Shown here one piece after another: positions 12,121-22,390 of a DNA stretch of 64,000 bases. This DNA is from Eunapius fragilis (Eukaryota; Porifera; Demospongiae; Spongillida; Spongillidae). The notes under the pieces were generated by a model. That model searched no databases and was not told where the DNA came from. It saw only the letters and a list, made by a program, of their open reading frames with translations. Where the stretch lies: assembly GCA_963681505.1 (NCBI GenBank), contig OY811982.1:7882272-7946271 (forward strand), in the 5' to 3' direction. Each line of letters opens with the position of its first letter. Position 1 is the first letter of the stretch. A program made the position numbers and the translations under genes.

Positions 12121-12615
12121 CTAGCGGAGTGAGAATATTCAACAATAAAGGCAAACATAAGGGTTGCAGGCAATGCTAAGTACGATTTTATCTTTTATCC
12201 AAAATGTAAACTAATCCCAATGTGTTTTATGATTGAATGCATTACACATCAACAATGTTGCCTAGAGTTAGTTGCCTGCAATAGACACAATAGACCCGCT
12301 CTATTGTGTATTTGTTACCACAATGGTGATAATTTGTGATAATTTTTAAGGGGTGTGATGAAAATATGGCTTCACCCCCAGGCCACTGATTGACGGAAGA
12401 CCGGCCTATGTGATATCATATGTGGGTTATATGTGACAATAGCCACACTTGAACGCCCAACTAGTCTAGTACAGTATGGTCAAGGCGCCATACATAGGCA
12501 ACACTGTTGCATGCAACTCAATGAATCCAATTATATTTTCTGTAAAACATTAGTTTACTAGAATATGCGCACATGTTGTGTATGGTCGCCTTAATTAGGC
12601 GGGTAAGTAACTCAC

Positions 12616-12937
12616 CTTCAGTTAAAGGTCCGGGGTTCTCCTCTATATCTCCGGATATCAGCAACAGCATGTGTCCTATATTGACCACAAAAGTCACTGC
12701 CATCAATTGCTGGTCCAACCTGTACTTTTGTAATGAACACCCATCGTATGATGCATCGTCGGAATAAGGATCTGTATCGCCATCTCTCAACATATTCACG
12801 TCACGATGTCTTCTTTTCTTTTCTAATTCCTGCAACTCTACATTTCTGCCGACTCTCTTATTCAGACGTACCACCCCCATCTTGGTCAGATTAGTCTCGT
12901 CCCCAGACCTGTATGGCGTAATGTTTATCGCGTGCAT
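12616..12937 (-). CDS. Leader exon with 2A-like StopGo motif, gene A
   Basis: The exon encodes about 107 residues. A basic, Lys/Arg/Glu-rich first half (NKRVGRNVELQELEKKRRHR) is followed by a hydrophobic stretch (TFVVNIGHMLLLI) and SGDIEENPGP at 12626-12655. The motif fits D-V/I-E-x-N-P-G-P, where ribosomes skip the last Gly-Pro bond. In sea urchin NLRs such motifs sit near the N terminus and can double as signal sequences (established knowledge). The start at 12937 is the first in-frame ATG; an upstream exon is possible. The donor is phase 1 and fits DD1. No promoter element was identified. Confidence 0.75.
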
Positions 12938-14677
12938 CCGTATGTATGGTATGACACTATGTCAGGCACATTGCAGCTGCAGCCTGGTTTTTTTTTTTTT
13001 TTTTTTTTTTTTTGGGGGGGGGGGGGGGGAGGAGGGGGAGGGGGTTAATGCTGTACTTTAAGTAGGCAGGCTTCATTGGTAATACAAACAATATGTTATG
13101 GACATCTACCAGTAACCTGTGGAAGGGGGGTGGGAGGTGTTGCTAAAATGGTGAGTATGCAATTTCACGTCAGAGTTCATTATTCCTGTGTCCCTGTGGT
13201 TGTAGCATGGATTCATATAGGCAATTGTGTTTAATAACTTCAGCTGCTATTGTTGAAAATGTTAGCTAATATGCTCTCGCTCATTTATTACTTGAGTATG
13301 ATAAAATGTATATGGGACAGTGTCCACCTTCTGGCTAGTTTTTCAAGTTTTCAAATTATTTGATTTTCCTTGAACACCCATGAGCTTCTGTCAAATGGTC
13401 CCTACGCATCCTAAATCGGACTATCCATCACAAAGTTATTAGGCACTGAATTAGCCATACATTTCAATGCGAGCGTTACTTTTCTTTTGCTTGTTCTGGA
13501 AATTTTGAAAAAGTACCATAAGGGTGATTTAGCTGGACACTGTCCCATATGTAACATTATTCCACTGGTTTTATTGAATGCAAATGAGAAGTTGGAACAG
13601 CCACAAATGAAGCTTACACATAACTGAACAACATAATTGGAACCATTTAAGTTACCCAAAAGTCATTTAACTTATCCTAAACCCAACTTATACAAATAAC
13701 TAAAATATACTACTTGTCCAAACGCTTGTCAATGGACACAAAATATTCTCTATCTGCCCTCTCGTTTCCACAGTCCATCAAGACGAATGACCCCACCTCT
13801 TCAGGCATCCGACAATGCTCAGAAGGAGCTGTCATAAATGTGGCACCAGACCTCACCTCTAAGCCCACTCCATTACTGCGCCCACCATTTGCACATTCTG
13901 AAGTGCAACAACCAGTGCCCCTCTGGTCCCCAGTCCATCATCTGCCAGTTCCATCATCCGCTCCAGTACCTGGAAAATGGAGGCCTATCCCCTCAGGTGC
14001 CACCATCGGACTCCCCACCTCTCTTCCCCTTCCTTACGCCAACACCAGGCTCCAGTTCTCTCTCACTTCAGCAGTTATAAATACATTACCACCACCACCA
14101 CCCCTCCCTGTCAATGTGGTCACCTTGGTGATGGAGAATGCAGGGTTTGGGGATGGGTTGGTAGTACACTGCACCTCCTCAGTAGCCTGAGGTTCACCTC
14201 AGGAAACGACTGAAACAATTTAGTATTAATAATAAGCACATTAATTAATGCATGATGTAAAAACAACTGAAACAAGATATATGTTTCTGTCGGTTGAACA
14301 CGGTGAATTAGACAGAGACTATGCTTCCTCCGTATGTGATTGTTGTACAGCATGTGAGATGGCCACGTGGTTGGGGGGGGGGGGGGGGTGGTGGGTAAAA
14401 TAGGTATGAGCAAGGCTTTTGGCTCGGTCTAAGTATCGTGCACGTGCTACAAACATTATGTTGGTGTTGTCTGTTCTTTGCCGGCCATGTGAGGCACCAT
14501 GGCCAGTGTACCCATGTGAGGCACCATAGCTAGTGTACCCATGTGAAGGCACCATGCAGAAGATAAATAAGACAAAACGAAGGGTGGTTTTCATCTCAGG
14601 TTTGGCGTTCATTAACTTGACCACACCTCCTCCCTTACCCCAAGTAGAGCACATGGTCAAGGGCATGGTCACATGAG
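12938..14677. other. Upstream flank of gene A, no supported gene
   Basis: Contains a T-tract followed by a G-tract (about 12989-13035) and sequence conserved in copy B. An open plus-strand proline-rich frame at 13714-14190 is frameshifted in copy B, so it is not called. Confidence 0.5.
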
Positions 14678-14685
14678 CATGTAGT

Positions 14686-15082
14686 CAGCCCCGGATCCAG
14701 CATAGGCTCGGGGGGGGGGGGGCGGCCGCCCCCCCCCCCCATTCATACGAAATGCCGCCCTCTGGGACCAATTGCCCCCCCCCCCCGGCCCCCCCCCCCC
14801 CCTCCCTCCATTCCCCACGCACTATCACGCACAAACCTAGGTATAAATCATCGTACGGCAAGTAGCCCCCCTCCCCCCCCCCACTTTTCGTATCGGACCT
14901 GAAGCAGACTGCACCCCCTCCCCCGCTTTTCGTATCAGGCCTAAAACGGACAGCACCCCCCCCCCCCCCCCCCCCCCCCCGCTTTTCATATCCGCCCCTG
15001 GCTTCGCATGCATTCATTGTCAATGTGCCGCCCCTCCAGTAAAACCGCCCCCCCCCTTAGCCAAATCCTGGATCCGGGGCTG
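14686..15082. mobile_element. MITE with CAGCCCCGGATCCAG termini and 8-bp TSD (hAT-like)
   Basis: The 397-bp element has imperfect inverted ends (CAGCCCCGGATCCAG and CTGGATCCGGGGCTG). It is flanked by a perfect 8-bp repeat CATGTAGT at 14678-14685 and 15083-15090. Its interior is long C and G homopolymer tracts and has no coding capacity. An 8-bp duplication is typical of hAT transposons. The corresponding site near 45377 in copy B is empty. Confidence 0.85.
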
Positions 15083-15090
15083 CATGTAGT

Positions 15091-17927
15091 GGAGGTGCCT
15101 TGATGAGAAACAAATAGTAGTGGATTAGGATTTGGGAGGGGTGGGGGAGGGGGGTGTTGGGGGGGAGGAGGAGGACAAATAAACAGGGAGAACGTTGTAA
15201 GCTTGCCCATCGGGTGAGGCTACGACCCATATGCATTTTCAATTGTTGTGTTCTCGGCATTAAGAATCTCATAGCAAACTGAAATGGATATACTATTACT
15301 TTTAAGTGGGAGGGAGCTAAGGGACCCACCTCTCCCCAGGTCCATTACTGTGCAATGAGACATGTAGTGGATACATGTAGTCCTGACCAAGTACTGAGAC
15401 ACGAGCATGTGAGGTTAGTGTATGCCATTGTGTTAATGTGTGTGTGTTTACATATATCTTCAAGGAGGTGTGACATGCAATTAAAAATAAAAAATTGTAT
15501 TATGGGGGTTCATACATCTGTGTGTGCAGAGCATAAATTACAAATAAAAAGAAGGGGTGCTATCAGCCCAGTAGTGGTCAACCCCCTCCCTCCCCCCCCC
15601 CCCCCCCCTCACTCTGAAACTATAGTAAAGGAAGGGCTTGGGACATGAGCATGTAGTGGAGGTATGAGACGCAAAAGTGGACATGTATGAGACAGGACCA
15701 TGTAGTGGAGGCTATGAAACACAAGCATCTACTGCTGGCTGAAAGCAACATTAAATTGAAATTTACACTCCACACATACAGATGTATGAACCCCCCCCCC
15801 CCCACCATACTTTTACTTTTTATTTTTTGCATGTTACACTCCCTTGCGTATATACGTAAACACATACACACATACATGCATTAACACATAGACATATACA
15901 AACCTTACATGCTCATGTCTCACTACATGGTCAGGACTACATGTATCTCATTACCTCCCACCACATGTCTCATATCCTCCCCTAAATGCCCAGGTCTCCT
16001 AGTCTCTCCCCACAGTAATGGATCCGGAGGAGGGGGGATGGGCGAGCTTAAAGCGTTGCAATGGGCATGGACCCTCTCACACCTTGTGCCCTCACCCTCC
16101 CAAATCCTGAATCTGCCACTGCTACATGCTTGTGTCTCATCACCTCCACTACATGCTCATGTGACCCCTTCACTATGTGCTCAAGTTCAGTGCTTGCGTG
16201 TGTACGTGTGTGCATGTACAAAGGTGATGATGTCTAGTAACACTTTTCAACCCTCAATGGTAAAATTACACAGGGTCCCTTTCTGAACAGTGATATGTAC
16301 AGCTCTAGGCAGCAATTTATTTTTTGAGACGCGTGTAGGCAAGACTATAATGGAAGCCGTTCATGTACAGGGGGGGACTCGCAAATGGAAGATTGAGAAA
16401 ATCTTTGCAATAACGTACTGCTTATAATATTCATTGGCTGCTGAAAACGTTGTAGTGCTTCGTAATCCGCCCCTTTTTTGTTTGCTAGCTTGCCTCTCCA
16501 CGCCCTGCCTACTTCTAGCTTACCTTCATTATACGAGGCTATGTGTACGTATTAAAAAATGGCTATAACGATGACAGCTGCTGTGTTTCAAGAGATCGAG
16601 CGGTAGACCTTGGAAGCGGTTGCGATGATACCATCACTTGCGTCGCCGTCGGGGCGCTGCCATGAGAGCCATTGGAGCACTTACCGTGTTTTGCCGGGAG
16701 GCAACATGTGCAGGCTCGTTCAGCCTTCGCACACGCGCAAAACTTATAACGGGCGTTGATGCCATTGCAGCGACAGCAGGGAGGGTCCGCTTCGGCCTTG
16801 AGTTCTGGGACTGGTTGCGGTTAGGCATGAATAGGGACTGCATGTGCAATATTTGTTGTATGTTAGCTGTATACATAATCTAATACTATAATTTCCATCG
16901 TACATACGTACGTACGTACGTACGTCCCGTACGTTCGTACGTGTAGCTCATTTATATATTTTTTCTGACCGCACATATTAATGTTTACACAATACATCAG
17001 ATAAGTATACATAAAAAGTAAATGACGGATAAGATTTCAAAGTTCAATTGGAGATCCTGCTTTCTGAGCAGGAAAGGTCGATGGCCTTACTGAACATGTT
17101 TCTTGGTCTGTGGTAGGAGGACCTTTATATACTCGGCCTAGCGCCTATTGGTTGCTAGGTATGTACGCGTACCTAGCTACCAATAGGAACGACCACCTCC
17201 CACACAAAAGGCGGTCGCAATGACAGCAGGTTTCCATTTCACATTTAATATATAGGACAAGGTACGCGGTTTTAACTGGACCACTTATTCCCCGAGGGAA
17301 AAAAAAATCAGTTGTGACCCCCTATGCATTAACCGGCCCTCCCATACCGGCCATAGTTGTAACCGGAGCACTTACTATAGTGTGGCTACACTAGCCTGTA
17401 AGATGAGATGATTATTTTAGCTGTGGCCAATTATTCGCAAGTGTAATAAGCCCACAACGGGTTATTACATGGCCAATACATTTTAATGGCTCCCTATGTA
17501 AACTGTGACGCAAGTACGGTTGTGTATTTGTATTCGTGAAATACTAGTATACAACGTCGTATATTTCAAATGTACTGATCCGGCGTATAGTTAATTTCAA
17601 GTATAGTCCAAAGTATAAAGTATCGTATAACTTGACAAACAATTTGCACAGTGTCCATGATAACCATCTGCAAGTGGCGGTAGTACCCTTCACACTGCAC
17701 GCGCACAATTAGTGACGCCACCATTTGAATATTTTTATCTGCCTTGCCATCACCAATGTGCTCCTCACCCACATACAGTGCAAGCCATCACCATGGTGTT
17801 GAAGATTCAGATCAAAAAACATGTGCACTAGTATAAAAGTACTAGAAGTGCATCAGTGATGTGTTCATTAATTACACATCAAGATTACAGTGGTTACCCA
17901 GGCTATAAACTTATAACGTACCTAAAG
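15091..17927. other. Intergenic region between gene A and the 3' end of gene B
   Basis: Holds sequence shared with copy B up to about 15.75 kb, polyC/polyG tracts, an ACGT microsatellite (about 16903-16940) and a perfect-looking inverted repeat at 17144-17187. That repeat has arms CCTATTGGTTGCTAGGTA and TACCTAGCTACCAATAGG and contains CCAAT boxes. I see no gene supported by homology or copy conservation. Confidence 0.5.
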
Positions 17928-18223
17928 CTAACTATGCTCCTCTGCTATCTTCCTCGCCAATGCTGGGTTATTGCCCCCAACACGTTTGTGTACAGCTTGA
18001 CACAATAGTTTCCAAGATGGCTGACAAAACTTTTTGGTATCACAGTGTTGTTGCTGTAGCCAAGCATGAAGGACATCTGTGAGACATTCATTTGGGTCAT
18101 TGGGATGTTTTGATGAAATAGCACCCAGATCTGCAGGTCTAATTCCTAAGGCCAATCCTAGTGATTTCCATTTTGCTGCTATATCCACCACAGCCTCCAT
18201 TACATCTGCAAGGTCATCCTCAC
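17928..18223 (-). CDS. Death domain 3, terminal exon of gene B
   Basis: This last coding exon ends at TAG 17928-17930. It reads DDLADVMEAVVDIAAKWKSL then GIRPADLGAISSKHPNDPNE, LTDVLHAWLQQQ, SWKLLCQAVHKRVGGNNPAL and ARKIAEEHS. This is a canonical C-terminal death domain with WxxLGxxLG, the AIxxxHPxDxxxCLxxVLxxWL core and the final GGNxxLAxKI helix. It would act by homotypic interaction with adaptors. The preceding 60-nt intron is a multiple of three without a stop, so retention would keep the frame. Confidence 0.92.
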
Positions 18224-18283
18224 CTGGGCCAAGGGGTGTAGTTTGTAAGATACAACAATACATGATGCAATCAATTAACATAC

Positions 18284-18397
18284 CAAGAAGGTCCCCAGAA
18301 ACACATGGGAAATCATCTGTACATGGTTCTGTATTACCTTCCCCTCCAGTTCCTCCACTTTGTCCACTATCTCCAATTCTACCTTGATTATCACCAT
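18284..18397 (-). CDS. Gly-rich spacer exon before death domain 3
   Basis: The 114-nt exon is phase 1 at both ends. It encodes a flexible GRIGDSGQSGGTGGEGN stretch, then CTDDFPCVSGDLLG. It probably acts as a hinge between ZU5/UPA and the last death domain. Acceptor CCTTGCAG, donor GTATGT. Confidence 0.7.
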
Positions 18398-21253
18398 CTG
18401 CAAGGAGATTATTGTTGTATATATACATCATAACACTATGCATAGTGTTACACACAAACACTACCGAAACTTTTGTTGTCAACTAGTGGACTGTCTTAAA
18501 GATGTTATAATACCATAATGCCTGCATAACGCTCTCTATTGCTCTTTGATCACTATCAACTATGCATCCAATTGATGTTGGGGGACCTTTGTATGAAAAT
18601 GAATAATACTACACTGCAGTACCAGAAAAAGGAACACCAATTCATAAATTTGGCTAGTACAATAAAATTATAACTCTATTACTTGGTGAATTCCTAATGA
18701 ATATATTGGAAAGAATATTTAATATTATCACATGAATCCCACTGTGCATTTTGGTAGTCACTTTTACAGGTTCTTTTTTATTTCCATTTAAACAAGAACT
18801 CTAAAGACTCAGTGCACTGCAAGAAAATTGTATTTCAACACACAGTATCATAACTATTTAAAACTGTTCAACAGTGATAGCAAAAGCGCTGATACCTTCC
18901 TTGGTTAATTTATGATTCCATTGCTTACCACAATTACAATTTAAGAGATTACTCAAATTGTGCACCAAGTATTACAAACTTGTGATTACATCAGTGCATG
19001 CATGCTGGTGATGCTTAGTGACAAAAAAGCGCTGGTTGGGGTGGTAAAACGTTTAACTAGTCAAATCAACACATATTCGTTTTGGGGGAGCAAATTTAGC
19101 CATTAAATATCTTCTTTACAAGCATCCTATTAACATGTAGGTCATTGCAACTGTTCCCCTTAAAACCTTGAACTTGAACTGTACATTTCACATTATCATA
19201 TCGATGGCTGAAGTGAAAATGATTCCGCAGAATCAGGAGCTTGTGAAGGTTTGATAAAGCGCTGGGGGAAAACCCCACAACTGGAGTTTTGAAACGGTTG
19301 TCTTAACCATAGGTAACTTCCAAAAGAAATCACAGAACAACATGAGCACTTGCTCCAGTGCTGATGCAGCTAGTTCTGAGATTACTTCTGGAGGTCTTCT
19401 TCCTTGAAACAGCTGATCACACAAAATAAGATATAGAAAAGTTACTAAGTCAGGTGTCCATTGAAAACTAGTTTGTCAACATATGAGTGTTCAGTCATAT
19501 TATTTACCATTGTTCCAAAAACTAATTTTGAAGACCTGAAAAAAGTTTATGCTCAACTGCCATATTCATAACTGCACCTGCCTAAACAATCATATTTGAT
19601 CACATCATTCATTCCTTTGATATGTGTGCCTCCAGATGCTTGGTTGTGGCTGCCTCTAGAGCGCTATCAAATTCCACATCTCTATGTCTCAAGGGTCAAC
19701 AAAGGGCTGCACATTGAGAAAAACTGAGGCCATACATTGTGACATTATTAACAAGAACACAGTAAGGAACAAAAGAAATTGACACTGACACTCCGTCATA
19801 TTCACACAGGGATGTTGCTGCTATTTTATCAACTGCTGAAGAAGAGAAGAGAAAATATTGAGACGCTGCAGAAGTACGCTGTGCCTCCTTCACACCCCTA
19901 TTTGTTTCTGTTGACAGAGTTCTATGTTGAGAAGCAGAATGCTTTGTCAAAATCCTTGCTGAAAAAATTGCTACCAAATGCCGGGAAAAAAAATCATATC
20001 CAGAAGTAACAGGATGGATATGAGCCAGGCTGTCTGTTGCCATTTTGAGGGCCACAAATTATTGCCTACTGGGTTCTCGAACCAAACGGGGAAGTGGTGC
20101 AGCAATCGATTATGGGGCTGGTCTGCTGGAACTTGCATAAATGTAATGTTATTGTTTTTTAAAAAAATTTTCTGTTCATATTATATCTTGTATGTCATCA
20201 TTCTATGAACTGAAAAATAAAATAAACAACAAAAAAAAACAATCAAAAGAGGTAAGAGGGACAGTTATGTTTTGATTCCTCTGGTGCATGATATTATTGG
20301 CATACAAGTGTCTTCAGTGATGTATACTGTCATTCTAGCGGACATTCTCACAATTCAGAATGATACGATTCTGTTGAAGTGCTAGTCAAATAGCTATCTT
20401 TTAAATATAATGCGGAGGTTATTCTTGCCAATTGTGTCATTCCAAATGGACTTTAAGATGTTATTTTTGAACATCTCAATTTTTAATCAATAATCATCTT
20501 GCTCATTATATGCCTTTTCATAGTATGCATGCCATTACTTGCCTCAGAATGCGTTTATTCCTATACAGTGCTACTGAAATAAAATTCAGAGTGATGCTTT
20601 TGAATGCACAACTCATAGAATGAAAATTGTGCATTAAAAATTTCAATTTGCAATTTAATTTATGATCATGCCTCATATCGCCTTACCAATTTCAGCATCT
20701 AATGAACAGAGATATTTGCCTCTCATGACCATGTCTAAATTTTTTAATTCTTAATTTCAAAATGAAAGTATTTACCTTGTCTACCTGCCTTGCATATACA
20801 AGATGAATTAGAAGTGTTCCTATCAGCTTGAGTTGGAGGAGTGGTTGGAATGGAATTAATAAAATGAAGAGATAAGAATTTAATAATTGACACGATATTA
20901 ACATCTCAAATGTTCATACAGCATTACATGCTATCAATACAATACTAAAGCCTCTAAATAGGAATAGGAGCATAGAAACAAGAGGATGCAAGTTTATTGT
21001 ACACACTTACATATTCATGACGTTAGCTGCATTGCTATATATGATATCAAGCAAGATTCCATATTTTGTGTTTGGTGTACTGTGGCTTATTATCCTATGA
21101 TGATCTGTAACTGGTATCAGTACATTACAATGGTGTGTGAATATTATAGTCATAACAATATAATATTGATACAGTTCGTACTAGAAATGGTGTCTTCACA
21201 GTAATGGATACCAAAAAAGCATTCCACGTTAATATTATGTGGTGTTACAGCAC
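18398..21253. other. Long intron of gene B
   Basis: This 2.86-kb AT-rich intron lies before the last two exons. Short open frames near 19.2-19.4 and 19.7-20.1 kb show no family resemblance, and there is no second copy to test conservation. Confidence 0.5.
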
Positions 21254-21368
21254 CACATAGATTAACTTGCAAGGGACGTTTGAGTGCAGGTGAGTTCCAG
21301 AAATTAGTAAAGGTGCATTGAGGTAGTCTTTTTCCTCTGTCATAGTCATCGACTTCCTTTTTTGTTAT
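21254..21368 (-). CDS. Short exon after UPA-like exon, gene B
   Basis: The 115-nt exon is phase 0 to 1 and encodes DDYDRGKRLPQCTFTNFWNS then PALKRPLQVNLC. The acceptor (TTTTTAAAATAG) is weak. The exon is placed because its phases join the flanking exons and the text reads as a beta-rich continuation of the UPA-like region. Confidence 0.5.
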
Positions 21369-21438
21369 CTATTTTAAAAATCCATTTCATAAATACAGCC
21401 TGCTATAAAAGAACCATGCAAGATCTCTTTTCACTTAC

Positions 21439-21570
21439 CTCAGCAGGGTTTGCAACAGGCTTAAACTCCCACCTATTTTCATTTTCACAAGGCTCAAAAG
21501 TTATTTTCGAATCATGAAATTCCACCACCATACTGTCTTTAGTATTGTTAGAAGCACTTTTTGCAACCAA
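21439..21570 (-). CDS. UPA-like exon, gene B
   Basis: The 132-nt exon is phase 0 at both ends: MVVEFHDSKITFEPCENENR then WEFKPVANPAE. Its position right after ZU5 and the alternating beta pattern suggest the UPA module found after ZU5 in UNC5, PIDD and ankyrins. The assignment rests mainly on context. Confidence 0.6.
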
Positions 21571-21656
21571 CTAGAGGAAATGCATATTACATAGCATGCA
21601 TCTTTGAAACATTACAAAACAATAACATTATCATCATGAGTAGCTCACACCCTTAC

Positions 21657-22195
21657 CTCATTAGCTAGCGGTAAATTCTTGGTAATAACAAAGTGTACCT
21701 TTCGACACTGAGATTGAGAGTCATCATAGTACAATAATCCACTGTATGAAACGTTTGGTACACTCCCAGTTACCCAGTTCCAAACGGTGGTCAAGAATGA
21801 AAAGCTACTGATATGTATTCTTCCAATCTTCATTCCAGTCTTAGCATCAACTTCAAATGTTCCTCCATTCATGTATTCAAATCTTGATTGAGCTTGGTCC
21901 TTTGCTACCATGAAGCAAAGCTGGCTTGAATCTTTAGCACAATGTATCATGGATACCTCAACAGGTTGGTTGAACCTCTCAATGAATGGAGTTGTTGTAA
22001 TGTGGTAAACAGCACTAACAAGGAATGAACCAGATGGCAGAGGAATGTCTGTAGTAAGGTCAGCGGTGACAAACAGACTGCATTCTTTGACATTTGGAGG
22101 CAAGCAATCTTTGCCAACAGAAATGGACAACCCATAGTCATCCAAGTTAAATACATTTGCATTTCCATTGAATATTGGAATACATTTTAGTTTTT
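21657..22195 (-). CDS. ZU5 domain exon, gene B
   Basis: The 539-nt exon is phase 1 to 0. The ZU5-like core reads NLDDYGLSISVGKDCLPPNV, then GSFLVSAVYHITTTPFIERF, NQPVEVSMIHCAK, with the characteristic lvSavYxI and His-Cys-Ala. A second half (GGTFEVDAKTGMKIGRIHIS, LYYDDSQSQ) leads to the UPA-like exon. In UNC5 and PIDD, ZU5 packs against UPA and the death domain to keep the protein closed (established). The same order ZU5, UPA-like, DD here suggests similar autoinhibition (inference). Confidence 0.82.
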
Positions 22196-22295
22196 CTGAA
22201 ACAAAAGACATTTGTAATTACAAACATTATATACATTAATTGGAGTCTAAAAATATTTCAGGGCATAGTTAAATGGTGACAATTCACTTGCTTAC

Positions 22296-22320
22296 CATCC
22301 ATGTGTTCTACATGTTCAAT
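22296..22320 (-). CDS. 25-nt microexon linking Roc-COR to ZU5
   Basis: The microexon has acceptor CGCTTAG, encodes IEHVEHMD, and has donor GTAAGC. Phase is 0 to 1, exactly what is needed between the Roc-COR exon (ends phase 0) and the ZU5 exon (starts phase 1). Confidence 0.6.
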
Positions 22321-22390
22321 CTAAGCGAAGGAGAATACAGTAATGCCATAAAATTGCTGGAAATGACATTTTGAAGGCATGTGTACATAC

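Larger units (their letters stand above)
1..12937 (-). other. Gene A span: 2A-like leader, DD, Kelch, DD, FN3, Roc-COR (3' end off window)
   Basis: Ten exons can be chained on the minus strand: 12937-12616, 12120-11836, 11484-11294, 8683-8156, 8094-7960, 6694-6521, 6297-6147, 5283-4930, 4302-4021 and 1446 to the edge. Every junction has GT donor and AG acceptor, and phases match (1-1, 1-1, 0-0, 0-0, 0-0, 0-0, 1-1, 1-1, 1-1). The order gives a leader with a 2A-like StopGo motif, death domain, linker, Kelch propeller, death domain, one FN3 and a Roc-COR GTPase. By analogy with gene B, ZU5 and a third death domain should lie beyond base 1. The chain is my inference from splice signals; transcripts could differ, especially at the first Kelch donor. 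Confidence 0.65.
2995..15750. repeat. Segmental duplication copy A (partner about 35300-46530)
   Basis: Exons, introns and upstream flank match the partner in the same orientation, with identity that by eye looks well above 90 percent in introns. The differences are mostly discrete: minisatellite length, MITE insertions, a deletion in the gag remnant and small indels. The left edge is set by the FN3-unit repeat. On the right, similarity fades after about 15.7 kb. Confidence 0.85.

Noticed and set aside
13714-14190. Proline-rich plus-strand open frame of 158 codons
   Set aside because: The near-identical copy at 44115-44497 is frameshifted and the frame is lost, and no splice or domain signal supports coding.
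16634-16883. Overlapping open frames on both strands
   Set aside because: No motif, no second copy, and frames mirror each other as expected from GC-rich chance.
19696-20055. Possible extra exon in the long intron of gene B
   Set aside because: No domain resemblance and no splice pair compatible with the phase-1 junction between 21254 and 18397.
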